Positions 32,813 to 42,400 of a DNA stretch of 60,944 nt are shown here, piece by piece; position 1 is the first letter of the stretch, and every line of letters begins with the position of its first letter. A program made the position numbers and the translations under genes. The notes under the pieces were generated by a model. That model was not told where the DNA came from and did not search any database. It was given only the letters and a program-made list of their open reading frames with translations. This stretch comes from Bacteroidales bacterium. Lineage in GTDB: Bacteria; Bacteroidota; Bacteroidia; Bacteroidales; F082. Where the stretch lies: contig JAFUVT010000035.1 of the NCBI GenBank assembly GCA_017477425.1, positions 1 to 60,944 of the forward strand, read 5' to 3'.

Positions 32813-35359
32813 TTAGTGGGTCACTGCAATGCGGTGGTTCAGCGTTCCCATAGCCGTCTCAACCTTAATCAGATACACACCTGAAGCGACATGTTTCAAA
32901 TCAAGCGAGGTCGAAGGGCCCGTATTCTTTTTCTGCAAAACACACTGTCCCTGGGGATTAAAGACCGAAATCACGGCTTCATCTTCGGCTTCCACCGTCA
33001 CAAAACCATTGGTGGGGTTAGGATAGACTTTCACCTGCAATTCGTTCTCTTCCAATCCAGTAGGCGAATAATAAACATGCAACTCAAACTCATTGGGACG
33101 ATATTTGCGATTGGCGGGTGCTGAGGTGCAGTCCAAGTCGCCGTAATAGGCATAAAGGCGGTAATAATAGTCGCCTTCTTGGTTGGCGGTATTGTCGGTA
33201 TAAGTTACCGCATTAGCGCCCAACAGCTTGATTCTCTGATATTCGCCATCCTCGAATTTCCTGAAAAGGTAATAGCCCGCGAGGCCTTCGTTAGGTTGCG
33301 GCGTTTCCCAAGTCAGTTTAGGCTTGTAATTATTGGTCAACGAATAATCGAGATTTCGCGGCGGATAGCAAGGCCCAAATGTGGCGCACGACTCGTTGGA
33401 GAACTCGCCGTTTTCACCGCCTTCGCAAAGCACAGCGATATGATAGCAATGGCCGCCCAAAGCCATGTTTTCGTCCAAAAATGCTGTGCCTTCCTGAACG
33501 AGGCGATACAGCAAACCGTCGCGATAGATATTGTAGCCATAACCTTGATTCTCAACGCCGTCCCAAGTCAACAGGATGCCATCATCTTGCGTGGTAGCCA
33601 TCAGGTTTTGAGGCGTTTCGCAATCCAAAGCACCGCCGCAAGTGTTGTTGGTCTCAAAGAAAATGCCCTCGTTCAACTCGTCGGACGAACCGCTGAAGCT
33701 AAACACCGTGTTGTCGTCGGCATCCTTGATGACAAACGCCATCTGGTTGACCGTCTCAGTGGGAGCCGTCCAGCCGAAACTGAGCCTTCCCAAAGGCATC
33801 GTAGGCTCAACGGAAACAGCCGTCGATGAAGTCATGGTGCATTGTGTGACTTCGTGACCCGAATTGTTGTACACCGTGATATGGCCACCGTTCCAGCCTT
33901 GGAAAGCATTGGTCGTCATGATGACACGCCAAGTGCATGACGGACCCACCATCACATTGGTCGCGTTGGCGTGCTTGCCGTGACGGGTCTCGGTCTCGGC
34001 GTATACCGCGTAATGGTACATATCGTAACGCGGCACGTCGTTGTCCACGATTTCCATTGTTTCTCCTGGAGTGACCTCCGTCAAGGTTTGGATGATTTCG
34101 TTGTCGCGCAGCACTACCACCCGCTCGATTTTCGTCAGCGGAGTGCCGTTGAGGGTTGTCGTGGGATTGGTCCAGCTGAGGCGCGTCTTGAGTTCCGTGT
34201 CCGAAACGGCGACCGCATTGAAATCGGCAGGCGCCATCGGGGTTTCGTTATAGACGGGTGCCGGCACGAAGTTGAACATCGCGTCGGCGGGATGGGTGTA
34301 AGGGGCCTCGTCGATGATGTACCAGCCGTTGCTGCTACCGCCCCAACCGAGGTTGAAGTGGAACATATCGTAGTCGTCGTAGCCGTCGCACACGAAGGCG
34401 TGACAACCGCCATCCTGACAGCCGCCGTAATACATCGGCCAGCCCATGTCGAACTGCTCGCGCACCATGATTTTCCACTCCTCCAGCTCGAAGTCGTCGC
34501 GACGGAGTTGCACGTTGGCCTCGCTATAGTTGAAATAATCATGCATCGCACCAGGGATGGGACCCGAAGCGCCACCGCTGCCATCGGGGCCATAGCCCAT
34601 GTCGATGATCACGCCGCAATGGAAACAAAGCGTGCCCGTGGCCAGCTTTTCCTCGTCGGTTGATGTGTTATCCAACACATTGGGCATGTTGTCCCAGTCG
34701 TAGGTCGTATTGCCGAAGTCGGCGCAGATTTGACCGTAGTCACTGTGGTTATAGCAGTGACTTCCAATACCTTGCGCAGGATAAGCCCAAAAACGCATCA
34801 ACTGCGACATGGCCGTGGCCAGACAGCCTACATAGGTGTGGCCGCCCGAACCAGCGGGGTCCTCAGGACAAAGACAGTTGTAGGGATAATCCTGGTTCCA
34901 TTTGGTTTGGCAGAAATAGCCCGTGCCACGACCGCCGTTGCGCGAGATGAGCCGTCCGTGGTTCATCACCGAAGCCCATTCGGCGGCCACCATCGTCGAT
35001 GCCGTGGCGTTGCCGCGCGAGCGCAAACGCAGTATGCTTTCTGCAATGCCATCGAGATAATCCATCAGCGCAGGCGGGATGTCGGCCGCATCAAACGCCG
35101 ATTCATCGGAATAGCCGATGACGGGACGATAGGCGTCGTCGCCAGCGATGATGACGAAGGCTTGGTCACCGAGATTGAAAACGAAGAAGGCTTCATTTTG
35201 GCCCGTGTAAACCAACTCGGGAGCAGTGCGCTCCATGGCGAGTTGCGCGGTGGAGAATTTCTGGGCGGCAGCAAGCGCCTTGGTAGCATCAACAGGATTG
35301 GCTTGCAGGGTCGTCAGGCCAAAAGCCAACACCAAAAAAGAAAGGTAAATCTTTTTCAT
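32813..35359 (-). CDS. C10 family (streptopain/interpain-like) cysteine peptidase with T9SS signal
   Basis: 848 residues. A signal peptide (KIYLSFLVLAFGLTTLQA) is followed by a Spi-like propeptide (about 21-125), which keeps the enzyme inactive. The catalytic domain has Cys179 in YVGCLATAMSQLMRF and His320 in GGCHAFVCDGYD, with NLGWGGSSNGWY after it. Several Fn3-like domains fill about 375-760 (PADFNAVAVSDTELKTRLSW, PQNLMATTQDDGILLTWDGV, PPRNLDYSLTNNYKPKLTWE). The C-terminus is a T9SS type A domain (VKVYPNPTNGFVTVEAEDEA). Comparable with PrtT and interpain A of Porphyromonas and Prevotella. It should degrade host proteins at the surface or outside the cell. Own promoter. Confidence 0.9.
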   Translation of the reverse strand: MKKIYLSFLVLAFGLTTLQANPVDATKALAAAQKFSTAQLAMERTAPELVYTGQNEAFFVFNLGDQAFVIIAGDDAYRPVIGYSDESAFDAADIPPALMDYLDGIAESILRLRSRGNATASTMVAAEWASVMNHGRLISRNGGRGTGYFCQTKWNQDYPYNCLCPEDPAGSGGHTYVGCLATAMSQLMRFWAYPAQGIGSHCYNHSDYGQICADFGNTTYDWDNMPNVLDNTSTDEEKLATGTLCFHCGVIIDMGYGPDGSGGASGPIPGAMHDYFNYSEANVQLRRDDFELEEWKIMVREQFDMGWPMYYGGCQDGGCHAFVCDGYDDYDMFHFNLGWGGSSNGWYIIDEAPYTHPADAMFNFVPAPVYNETPMAPADFNAVAVSDTELKTRLSWTNPTTTLNGTPLTKIERVVVLRDNEIIQTLTEVTPGETMEIVDNDVPRYDMYHYAVYAETETRHGKHANATNVMVGPSCTWRVIMTTNAFQGWNGGHITVYNNSGHEVTQCTMTSSTAVSVEPTMPLGRLSFGWTAPTETVNQMAFVIKDADDNTVFSFSGSSDELNEGIFFETNNTCGGALDCETPQNLMATTQDDGILLTWDGVENQGYGYNIYRDGLLYRLVQEGTAFLDENMALGGHCYHIAVLCEGGENGEFSNESCATFGPCYPPRNLDYSLTNNYKPKLTWETPQPNEGLAGYYLFRKFEDGEYQRIKLLGANAVTYTDNTANQEGDYYYRLYAYYGDLDCTSAPANRKYRPNEFELHVYYSPTGLEENELQVKVYPNPTNGFVTVEAEDEAVISVFNPQGQCVLQKKNTGPSTSLDLKHVASGVYLIKVETAMGTLNHRIAVTH

Positions 35360-35381
35360 TTTCAGGACAATTATTTGCCTG

Positions 35382-35389
35382 CAAATGTA
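35382..35389 (-). promoter_or_regulatory. -7 element of the C10 peptidase gene
   Basis: Reads TACATTTG on the minus strand, 23 bases before the start. Confidence 0.5.
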
Positions 35390-35392
35390 ATA

Positions 35393-36076
35393 TTATTTTT
35401 TCAAAAAACGCTCCACCACCTTATTAAATGCTTCGGGATTCTTGTTGGCGATGAAATGGTCGCCCTCGATGAGATTCATCTGTGCATCGGGCAAACTCTT
35501 GTAAATAAGCCTCGTATGCGATTCCTTGATCATGTCCTTCGTGCCCGCGACCACCAAGACGGGCATCGTCAGTCGGGAAAGTTCCAAAGGCTCGATGTGT
35601 GGCTCGTTGACCATCAAGCCAAGCATTTCGGCATTCTTTTTGGCCCCTTCCGATTTCTTGGCAAAGCATTTTGCGATATAGTAACCGAACACGATAGACC
35701 ATTGATAACGCGGCTTCACCCCGTTGGGGAAAAGATTGGCACCGTTCAAAACCAGTTTTTCGACCCGTTCGGGGTGTTTCAGAGCAAATTCCAAGGCGAT
35801 GTTGCCGCCGTCAGAGAAGCCCAAGATGATGGCTTTCGGGAGGCTCATTTCATCCAGAAAGCCGTTCAAGTCCTCGGCAAACTGCTTGATGGTGAATGAT
35901 TTCTCACCTCGCGGCGACTGTCCGTGTCCGCGCGTATCAACGGCGATAACGCGATAGTCCTTTGAGAAATAAGCGATTTGATGCTCAAAGTAATCACTGT
36001 TCTCGCCGTTACCGTGAAGCAGAACCAATGGTTTGCCTTGGCCTTTTTCGATGTAATGGAGTTTAACATCTAGCAT
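35393..36076 (-). CDS. alpha/beta hydrolase
   Basis: 227 residues from ATG 36076 (MLDVKLHYIEKGQG); ATG 36088 is an alternative. The longer frame runs into a family A repeat and is rejected. LVLLHGNGENSDYF gives the oxyanion loop, and the nucleophile Ser lies in ILGFSDGGNIALE. VVAGTKDMI contains the likely acid and GDHFIANKNPE the His. The cytoplasmic esterase-like group has no fixed substrate. It is followed by the C10 peptidase promoter. Single gene or tail of the alkD transcript. Confidence 0.82.
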   Translation of the reverse strand: MLDVKLHYIEKGQGKPLVLLHGNGENSDYFEHQIAYFSKDYRVIAVDTRGHGQSPRGEKSFTIKQFAEDLNGFLDEMSLPKAIILGFSDGGNIALEFALKHPERVEKLVLNGANLFPNGVKPRYQWSIVFGYYIAKCFAKKSEGAKKNAEMLGLMVNEPHIEPLELSRLTMPVLVVAGTKDMIKESHTRLIYKSLPDAQMNLIEGDHFIANKNPEAFNKVVERFLKK

Positions 36077-36093
36077 AATAACCAACATTCTAT

Positions 36094-36165
36094 GTCGGCG
36101 TTTCGACAGGCTCAACGACCTTAGATTTTTGTTGGAGCAAGGCCCCTGAGCTTGTCGAAGGGCCG
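36094..36165. repeat. family A inverted doublet (REPIN-like)
   Basis: Left arm variant GTCGGCGTTTCGACAGGCTC then AACGACC, right arm GGCCCCTGAGCTTGTCGAAG plus GGCC. It lies 1 base before the stop codon of the DNA alkylation repair gene. Confidence 0.85.
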
Positions 36166-36166
36166 T

Positions 36167-36886
36167 TTAATACTTCATAAACAACATCCTTTCTTCTTCC
36201 GAAAACTTTTCGATTGCATAACGGAGCATCGTGCGAGGCATGGTCTTGTATCGCGTTGACAGCCAATCTTTCAAGTGTTGTACGTCGCGCTTGCCCGCTT
36301 CGCGGAGGAGCCAACCGACGGCTTTTTGTAACAAGTCATGCAGCGGCTGTGGTCTCGCTAGAAAAATGTCGGCGATGGCGAAAGTGTCGTCCACTTGTCC
36401 GTGGCGGACAAATGCCATCGTGCTCACCATACCGATACGCTGTTCCCAAATCGTCTTACCATCTCGGGCGAGGTCGTAGAGCAAAGTGCGGTCCTTGTCG
36501 AGGAGCCACGTGCCGAGCAGTTCGTAGCACGACAAATCCACCAAGTCCCAATTATTAATGTGTTGCGTATGAGAAAGATAAAAGTCGATGCATTGCTGTT
36601 GCAGCGCTTTGTCTTTCTTGGCATGTTTGAAGATTTCGACCAAAGTCAGCAGGGCGGCGAGGCGCATCTCGTGGTAGTCGGACTGAATACAATCCTCCAA
36701 ATCTTCGAGACTCGTCTCTTTCCAGCATTGCTTCACCACCTCACGCGTAACGGGCACTTTGATGCCCAGAAACTTATCTCCTTCACCATATTGTCCCTTG
36801 CCCGTCTTGAAGAAACGGGAGAGGCCTGCCACTTGGGTGGGGTCCTGCTTTGCGAGAATGGAGTTATATAAAATGTTGTTTTCCAT
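36167..36886 (-). CDS. DNA alkylation repair protein (AlkD-like HEAT repeats)
   Basis: 239 residues of paired helices. It starts NILYNSILAKQDPTQVAGLS and contains KFLGIKVPVTREVVKQCWKE, HEMRLAALLTLVEIF, NNWDLVDLSCYELLGTWL and KAVGWLLREAGKRD, the conserved pattern of the AlkC/AlkD family that flips and excises alkylated purines. No signal peptide. The start codon lies 2 bases after the stop of the abiEii remnant. The stop is formed at the edge of a family A doublet. Confidence 0.88.
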   Translation of the reverse strand: MENNILYNSILAKQDPTQVAGLSRFFKTGKGQYGEGDKFLGIKVPVTREVVKQCWKETSLEDLEDCIQSDYHEMRLAALLTLVEIFKHAKKDKALQQQCIDFYLSHTQHINNWDLVDLSCYELLGTWLLDKDRTLLYDLARDGKTIWEQRIGMVSTMAFVRHGQVDDTFAIADIFLARPQPLHDLLQKAVGWLLREAGKRDVQHLKDWLSTRYKTMPRTMLRYAIEKFSEEERMLFMKY

Positions 36887-36888
36887 AG

Positions 36889-37172
36889 TTATACAAATTT
36901 GATTCTATCGGCAAGTTGAAGGAAATAATCGTTACTCCAGATGTCGAGTTCATGAGGGTTGTCGATAAAGCCCAACACATCCTCTTTGAAAATCGTGGCA
37001 AGGCGTGGAAAATTCGAAGACATGTGCCGCCGTAGAACGCAGCATGGTCGAAAAAACCGCCGCGATATAGCCCAGCCAACACAATTTGTTGCATCACTTC
37101 GTGTGAGGCTCTTGGCGATGCCACTCCCTTTTCGTTTTTGTGCTCAGAGAGCATTTGCTCATATATTGTCAT
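36889..37172 (-). pseudogene. AbiEii-type nucleotidyltransferase toxin, internal deletion and frame change
   Basis: The first 60 codons are AbiEii: EVMQQIVLAGLYRGGFFDHA followed by AFYGGTCLRIFHALPRFS, normally continued by EDLDFSL. At about 36985-36995 the frame breaks. In the next frame one can read FKEDVLGFIDNPHELDIWSN, DYFLQLADRIKFV and a stop at 36889, which looks like the family's C-terminus. The nucleotidyltransferase core between them, perhaps 150 codons or more, is missing. The toxin should be inactive. The gene overlaps the AbiEi-type antitoxin gene by ATGA. Confidence 0.7.
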
Positions 37173-37798
37173 CGCTTTAGGATTTTGATTAAGTTATTGA
37201 ATATTGTCTTCTTCCCTCCAAATTCAGCGCACAATTTGAGAATATCAATGTCGAATTTCATAAACTCATCCATGTCAAGCCTTATGTCCTCACTTAAATA
37301 TTGCTCCAAACGCACTACAGACCGATTGGGGACGTACATGTCAAGTAAAATCATGTCGCACAAAGCCTTTTCAGGACTTGCCATCAAATATGAGACATCA
37401 CCGTCTTGTACAACATTGACACCTACCGAATGATAATCGGGTGTAATCTGATGGAAATCAAATACACCCAACGGAGTTTCGAAGCATCGCGAATGCTTGG
37501 TGGTCATGGAGTCTACTCTATAGATACGTTCAGGTATCAATCCGTACCATTGCAACGCCCACCTCGAAGACACATACGATGGCCCATAAATATGATTGGC
37601 ACACAAGGGAATACTGATTAGCTTCCCGCTTAATTCCGCATTAACGACATAAAGATTGCGTTTCAATCGAATGATCTCGCCAGCTTTTTCCAGAGCAATG
37701 ATCTTCTTTTGGGGAGCCTCTAGACCCGTGAAACACGACCGCAGTGTCGACACGGTTATTGGCACGTTTCCAAATTGTATTAATGGGTTTTTCTGCAT
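37169..37798 (-). CDS. AbiEi-type antitoxin (type IV TA), intact
   Basis: 209 residues. A winged-helix start (TVSTLRSCFTGLEAPQKKII and ALEKAGEIIRLKRNLYVV) is followed by the AbiEi domain with ANHIYGPSYVSSRWALQWYG, GLIPERIY, TPLGVFDFHQITPDY and SPEKALCDMI. In type IV systems the antitoxin represses the operon and counteracts the AbiEii toxin without direct binding. Here the toxin gene downstream is destroyed, so this is a lone antitoxin. Promoter at 37852-37859. Confidence 0.85.
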   Translation of the reverse strand: MQKNPLIQFGNVPITVSTLRSCFTGLEAPQKKIIALEKAGEIIRLKRNLYVVNAELSGKLISIPLCANHIYGPSYVSSRWALQWYGLIPERIYRVDSMTTKHSRCFETPLGVFDFHQITPDYHSVGVNVVQDGDVSYLMASPEKALCDMILLDMYVPNRSVVRLEQYLSEDIRLDMDEFMKFDIDILKLCAEFGGKKTIFNNLIKILKR

Positions 37799-37851
37799 AG
37801 AAACTGTAAATTCGTGTACAGATAAGGAAGAAAAACTTCCTTTTCTGGACG

Positions 37852-37859
37852 CAAAAATA
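37852..37859 (-). promoter_or_regulatory. -7 element of the abiEi gene
   Basis: Reads TATTTTTG on the minus strand, 54 bases before the start. AbiEi-type proteins usually bind inverted repeats near here; none is obvious. Confidence 0.45.
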
Positions 37860-37915
37860 CATAAAAAATGACAGAAAGCGTAAAAAATTCGTTTTCTATC
37901 AAAATTTTGGTGTTT

Positions 37916-39115
37916 TTATCGTTTCTTCTCCCCCAGCACACACCACCTGACAAACGGAATCCGCCGAACCACCTCATAGATGGCGGGTGAAAGCAACATC
38001 ACGGCAATGAAGAGGATGACATACATCATCCAAGGGGCGAGCGTGGTATACATCTTCATCATGTAGCCCAAAGAGGCAATCACCAGATAATGAACGACAT
38101 AAATGCCGTAGCTGGAACGGGTCATGTAGGTGGCGAAGGGACTGGTCTTGTCGGCCCATGCCTTGAAGCAGCCCACCATGGCGAGGATGGCAAATCCAGC
38201 ATAAAGATTACAAAGCGAACTTTCGAGGACAATCGGGTCAGTGTCGTTCTTGCCATAGTTGACGATAGCGAAAGCCACGCCCGTACCGATAGCGAAGACT
38301 AGCGACCCAATGCGCAATTTGGCCAGCATTTCCTGAATGTATTCGCGCGAAAAGACATAATAGCCCAACAAAAACAGCACGAAATAAGTCACGGGACGGT
38401 AGAGGTTCCACAGGCCATCGGCAGTTTCGGGGCGCGGATGGGTGATTGAAAACAGAGCTCCTATGAAAATGAGTAGCATGCTAACGCATAAAACCGGTGT
38501 GATAAACGGAATCGAGGCCTCATTAAAACGCGCTTCCATGCGGGCAATCCAGCGATAAAGCCAGTCTTTTCCGATCACGCGGAACAATACCAGTAGCAGC
38601 GAAAAAAGCCACAGATCCTGCACGAACCATAGTGGCCCGATGCCCGACAACGAATAGGCGAAATACTTGATGAAGCTCTGAACGGCTTGAGGCACCGTAT
38701 CAGGCATGTCGCCGAAAGGGTTGCTGCCCGTGGCCACGGCTGCGACCTGTGTGTTGAAATAGCCTGCCATCCATTGAAAGACGAACAAGCCTATCGTGGC
38801 GGGAACCAACAACTTACGGGTGCGGTTCTTGATGAACTCTTTGTGGGAAAGATGATGCGGCCCTTCGACTCCTTCGACAGGCTCAGGGACCGCAGGCCCT
38901 AAAGCATAGCGCGAACTGATGCCTGCCACCAAAAACAGCAGCATCATGAACCAAGGATAAAGCAACGACATGATGGCATCCCAAGGCTGCACCTCATAAA
39001 AACCGCCAATGCCACCGAACACGCCCTTTGCGTTGTAGAAATAAATGACATGGTAGAACAGCACCAAAAGCACCGTCACCCAACGCAAGTTGTCCATCCA
39101 ATGCTTTCTTTCCAT
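37916..39115 (-). CDS. acyltransferase family 3 membrane protein, with in-frame repeat
   Basis: 399 residues with about ten membrane segments. The start MERKHWMDNLRWVTVLLVLF with YHVIYF is typical of acyltransferase 3 (OatA/NodX-like) proteins that O-acylate sugars at the membrane. WFVQDLWLFSLLL and YGIYVVHYLVIASLG are family-like. Residues 73-86 (GPAVPEPVEGVEGP) are encoded by a family A repeat placed between two hydrophobic segments, in a frame without stops. The gene ends near 37916 and starts 2 bases after the AbrB-type regulator gene stop, so they are co-transcribed. Confidence 0.82.
   Translation of the reverse strand: MERKHWMDNLRWVTVLLVLFYHVIYFYNAKGVFGGIGGFYEVQPWDAIMSLLYPWFMMLLFLVAGISSRYALGPAVPEPVEGVEGPHHLSHKEFIKNRTRKLLVPATIGLFVFQWMAGYFNTQVAAVATGSNPFGDMPDTVPQAVQSFIKYFAYSLSGIGPLWFVQDLWLFSLLLVLFRVIGKDWLYRWIARMEARFNEASIPFITPVLCVSMLLIFIGALFSITHPRPETADGLWNLYRPVTYFVLFLLGYYVFSREYIQEMLAKLRIGSLVFAIGTGVAFAIVNYGKNDTDPIVLESSLCNLYAGFAILAMVGCFKAWADKTSPFATYMTRSSYGIYVVHYLVIASLGYMMKMYTTLAPWMMYVILFIAVMLLSPAIYEVVRRIPFVRWCVLGEKKR
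38859..38891. repeat. family A repeat inside the acyltransferase gene
   Basis: 33 bases, 11 codons: GGCCCTTCGACTCCTTCGAC then AGGCTCAGGGACC. It is read antisense, giving PEPVEGVEGP-type residues. Confidence 0.85.
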
Positions 39116-39117
39116 GG

Positions 39118-39321
39118 TCAGTCCTCCCCTAGCATTTCGTCGATTTTGTCCTGAAAAATCTCGGTCTTCACCACGGCCATGCCTTTCTTGTCGCCGAGGA
39201 CCAGCAAGTTGTCGCCTGCCTTAATGTCGTACACTTCGCGGGCTTCCTTCGGGATGACGATCTGTCCCCGCTCGCCCACTTTCACTACGCCAAAAATGTA
39301 TTTTCCTTTTTCCGCTAACAT
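39118..39321 (-). CDS. AbrB/SpoVT-type DNA-binding protein
   Basis: 67 residues from ATG 39321; the longer frame upstream runs through the promoter. YIFGVVKVGERGQIVIPKEA followed by REVYDIKAGDNLLVLGDKKG is the swapped-hairpin fold of AbrB, SpoVT and MazE. KTEIFQDKIDEML is a short C-terminal helix. It probably regulates its own operon with the acyltransferase. There is no toxin next to it, so a MazE role is unlikely. Promoter at 39369-39376. Confidence 0.85.
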   Translation of the reverse strand: MLAEKGKYIFGVVKVGERGQIVIPKEAREVYDIKAGDNLLVLGDKKGMAVVKTEIFQDKIDEMLGED

Positions 39322-39368
39322 AATGCTTGAATCTTTGTTTGATTTGTATGAATTTTCATATTTTTTTG

Positions 39369-39376
39369 CAAAAGTA
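39369..39376 (-). promoter_or_regulatory. -7 element of the AbrB-type gene
   Basis: Reads TACTTTTG on the minus strand, 48 bases before the start. Confidence 0.5.
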
Positions 39377-39461
39377 GGAAAAATTTCCATACGGAAATCA
39401 TTTTGCAAGAAAAAAATTCCCGTTTCATTCCAAAAAGTGGGCTCAACTATGCGTTTTTTTC

Positions 39462-39469
39462 TACCTTTG
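39462..39469 (+). promoter_or_regulatory. -7 element of the C25 peptidase gene
   Basis: TACCTTTG, 23 bases before the start at 39492; no clear -33 element. Confidence 0.5.
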
Positions 39470-39491
39470 CACCACGATAAAAACCTGACAA

Positions 39492-42400
39492 ATGAAAAAA
39501 CTAACCTTCCTATTGGTTCTGGCCATGAGCACCTTGTTTGCCACGGCACAGAACGGCCGCATCGAGCTGCGCAGCACTTCGAAGGCCGAAATCACGAACA
39601 GCGACTTTAACTCGCTCCGCGCCACCTTTAGCTACGGCTCCGTTGAGAGCATCGAAGTGGCCACCGAACGCGGCACCTTCTCCGAAATCGCCATCGAAGG
39701 CACCTATGCCTCAGGCGAAATTGGGGCTCCCGAGCTACCGGCTTCGCACCAACTGTTGGCGGTGCCTTTCGGCGCCACGCCACAAGTTTCCGTAATCAGT
39801 TATTCGACAACGGATTACAACCTTTCCGATTATGGCATCAACACCATTTTGCCTCACCAGCCTTCTGTCCGTAAGGACCAGGACATGGATGAGGTGGAAT
39901 TTGTCTACAACACCGCTGCCTACCAAACCCGCAGCCTAGCCACGGCACCCGAAGCCACCATTGAGGTGCAAGGCACAATGCGCGGCATCCGCGTGGGTTC
40001 GTTGGTGATCAATCCCGTGAGCTACAACGCTGCCACCAACACCTTGCGCGTCTTCAATGACATCGAGGTGGAAATCAACTTTGTGGGTGCCGACCGCGCC
40101 GAGACCGAACGCATGTTGCTCAGCACCTATAGCCCGTATTTCGACATCGTCTACCGCCAGATGTTCAACTACCGCCAAATTCTGGACGTATACGACGACC
40201 ACCCCGACCTGATGGCCTATCCCGTCCACATGATCGTGATCGCCCCCGACAACTATGTCTCCGCTTTGGAACCTTGGACCAACTGGAAAATCCAAAAAGG
40301 TTTCGACGTGAACCTAGTGACCACTTCGCAATGCGGCACCACTTATAGCGCCATTCGTAGTTATGTCCAGAACCTTTACAACACAGGTGTCGACCAAGGC
40401 GCTACGCCTACGTTCCTCGTCCTCGTGGGCGACGTGGCACAAATCCCGAACACCCAAGGCTCCAGCACCCAAAAGGTGACCGACCTGTACTACGGCAGCG
40501 TCGATAACGACTACTTCCCCGACATGTTCTACAGCCGCATGTCGGCCGAGAACACCACGCAACTCACCGCCATCGTCAACAAGATCTTGCAATACGAGCA
40601 ATACACCATGCCCGACCCGAGCTACCTCAACAACGTGACCCTCATCGCCGGTTGGGACTCGTATTGGACTTCCTACGTCGGTGCGCCCACCATCAACTAT
40701 GCCACCACCTATTATTATAATACGGCGCACGGTTTCAACGAGGTGCATTCCCACGTCAACCAAAGCCAATACAGCGGCTGCTACAACGCCTTGAGCACGG
40801 GCGTAGGCTTCGTCAACTACACCGCCCACGGCGACAACAACATGTGGTATCAACCCCAATTGAACAACAGCGGGGTAAATGCTTTGACCAACACCAACAA
40901 GTACTTCTTGGCCATGGGCAACTGCTGCCTGTCGGGCAACTTCGGCTACAATTCGGCTTGCTTCGGTGAGGCGATGATTCGCGCCGAGAACAAGGCCGCC
41001 TACAGCTACATCGGCTCCTGCCCCAATACGTATTGGTATGAGGACTATTATTTCGGTGTAGGCGCCACCAATACCTTCGGCAGCACACCCAACATCAACA
41101 ACACCTCAACTGGCGTTTACGACGGCATCTGGATGGACGACACCTACAACACCGTTTCTTCCATCGTGTTCCTCGGCAACTTGGCCGTTTGCTACGCCCA
41201 TGCCGGCAACTATCAGACTAGCGTCACACCTTTGTATTATTGGCAAGCCTACCACGTCTTGGGCGACGGCTCCATCATGCCTTACCGCGTGCAACCGACC
41301 GCCAACACCGTCAGCCACGCCTCGACCATCCCCGCTGGCGCAGGCAATTTCACGGTAAATGCGCAGGCCGGTTCCTATATCGGCATCTCGCAGAACAATG
41401 TGCTGAAGGGTGTCGCATTGGTGCCCGCCTCAGGCTCGGTCAGCGTGCCTTACAGCGGCATCGCTTCGGGATCCCAGGTGAGAATCGTGGTGACCAAGCC
41501 GCAACGTCAGCCTTACATCCAAGACATCAACGTGGGAGGCGGAACACAAAACTACACCATCAGCGTCTCGGCCAACCCGACCAACGGTGGCACGGTGACG
41601 GGCGGCGGCACCTACCAACAAGGGCAAATCTGCACCGTGCATGCCAATGCCAACAGCGGTTACACCTTCACCAACTGGACCGAAGGTGGCAACGTGGTCT
41701 CCACCAACGCCGACTACACCTTCACCGTGACGGGCAACCGCACCTTGGTGGCCAACTTCCAAGCGCAACCTCAAAACTACACCATCAGCGTCTCGGCCAA
41801 CCCGACCAACGGTGGCACCGTCACAGGCGGCGGCACCTACCAGCAAGGACAATCCTGCACAGTGACTGCCACACCTGCCACGGGTTACACCTTCTTACGG
41901 TGGACTGAGAACGGCAACCAGGTCTCGACCAACGCCTCATACACCTTCACGGTGACAGGCAACCGCACGCTCGTGGCCCAGTTCCAAATCCAAAGCTATA
42001 CCATTTCTGCCACTGCCGACCCGACCAATGGCGGTACGATTGCGGGCACTGGCACCTATAACTACGGACAAAGCTGCACCCTCACAGCCACGCCCGCCAC
42101 GGGCTATAACTTCGTCCGCTGGACCAAGAACGGGCAACAAGTTTCGACTAACGCCACCTACACCTTCAGCGTCACCGAATCGGCGACATTTGTGGCTCAA
42201 TTCCAGTTGCAAAGCTGCGCCATCTTTGTGTCGGCCTATCCTGTTGAAGGCGGAATTGCCACAGGAGGAGGCTCATACCTCTACGGAGACAACCTTACCG
42301 TGACGGCTACGGCCAACGAAGGCTACAATTTCATCCATTGGGTTGAGGACGACAATGTGGTTTCGACCCAAGCCAACTACAGCTTCACCGTGACGGGCAG

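Noticed and set aside
39322..39549. N-terminal extension of the AbrB-type protein
   Set aside because: It crosses the promoter of the gene and has no conserved residues; ATG 39321 gives the usual length.
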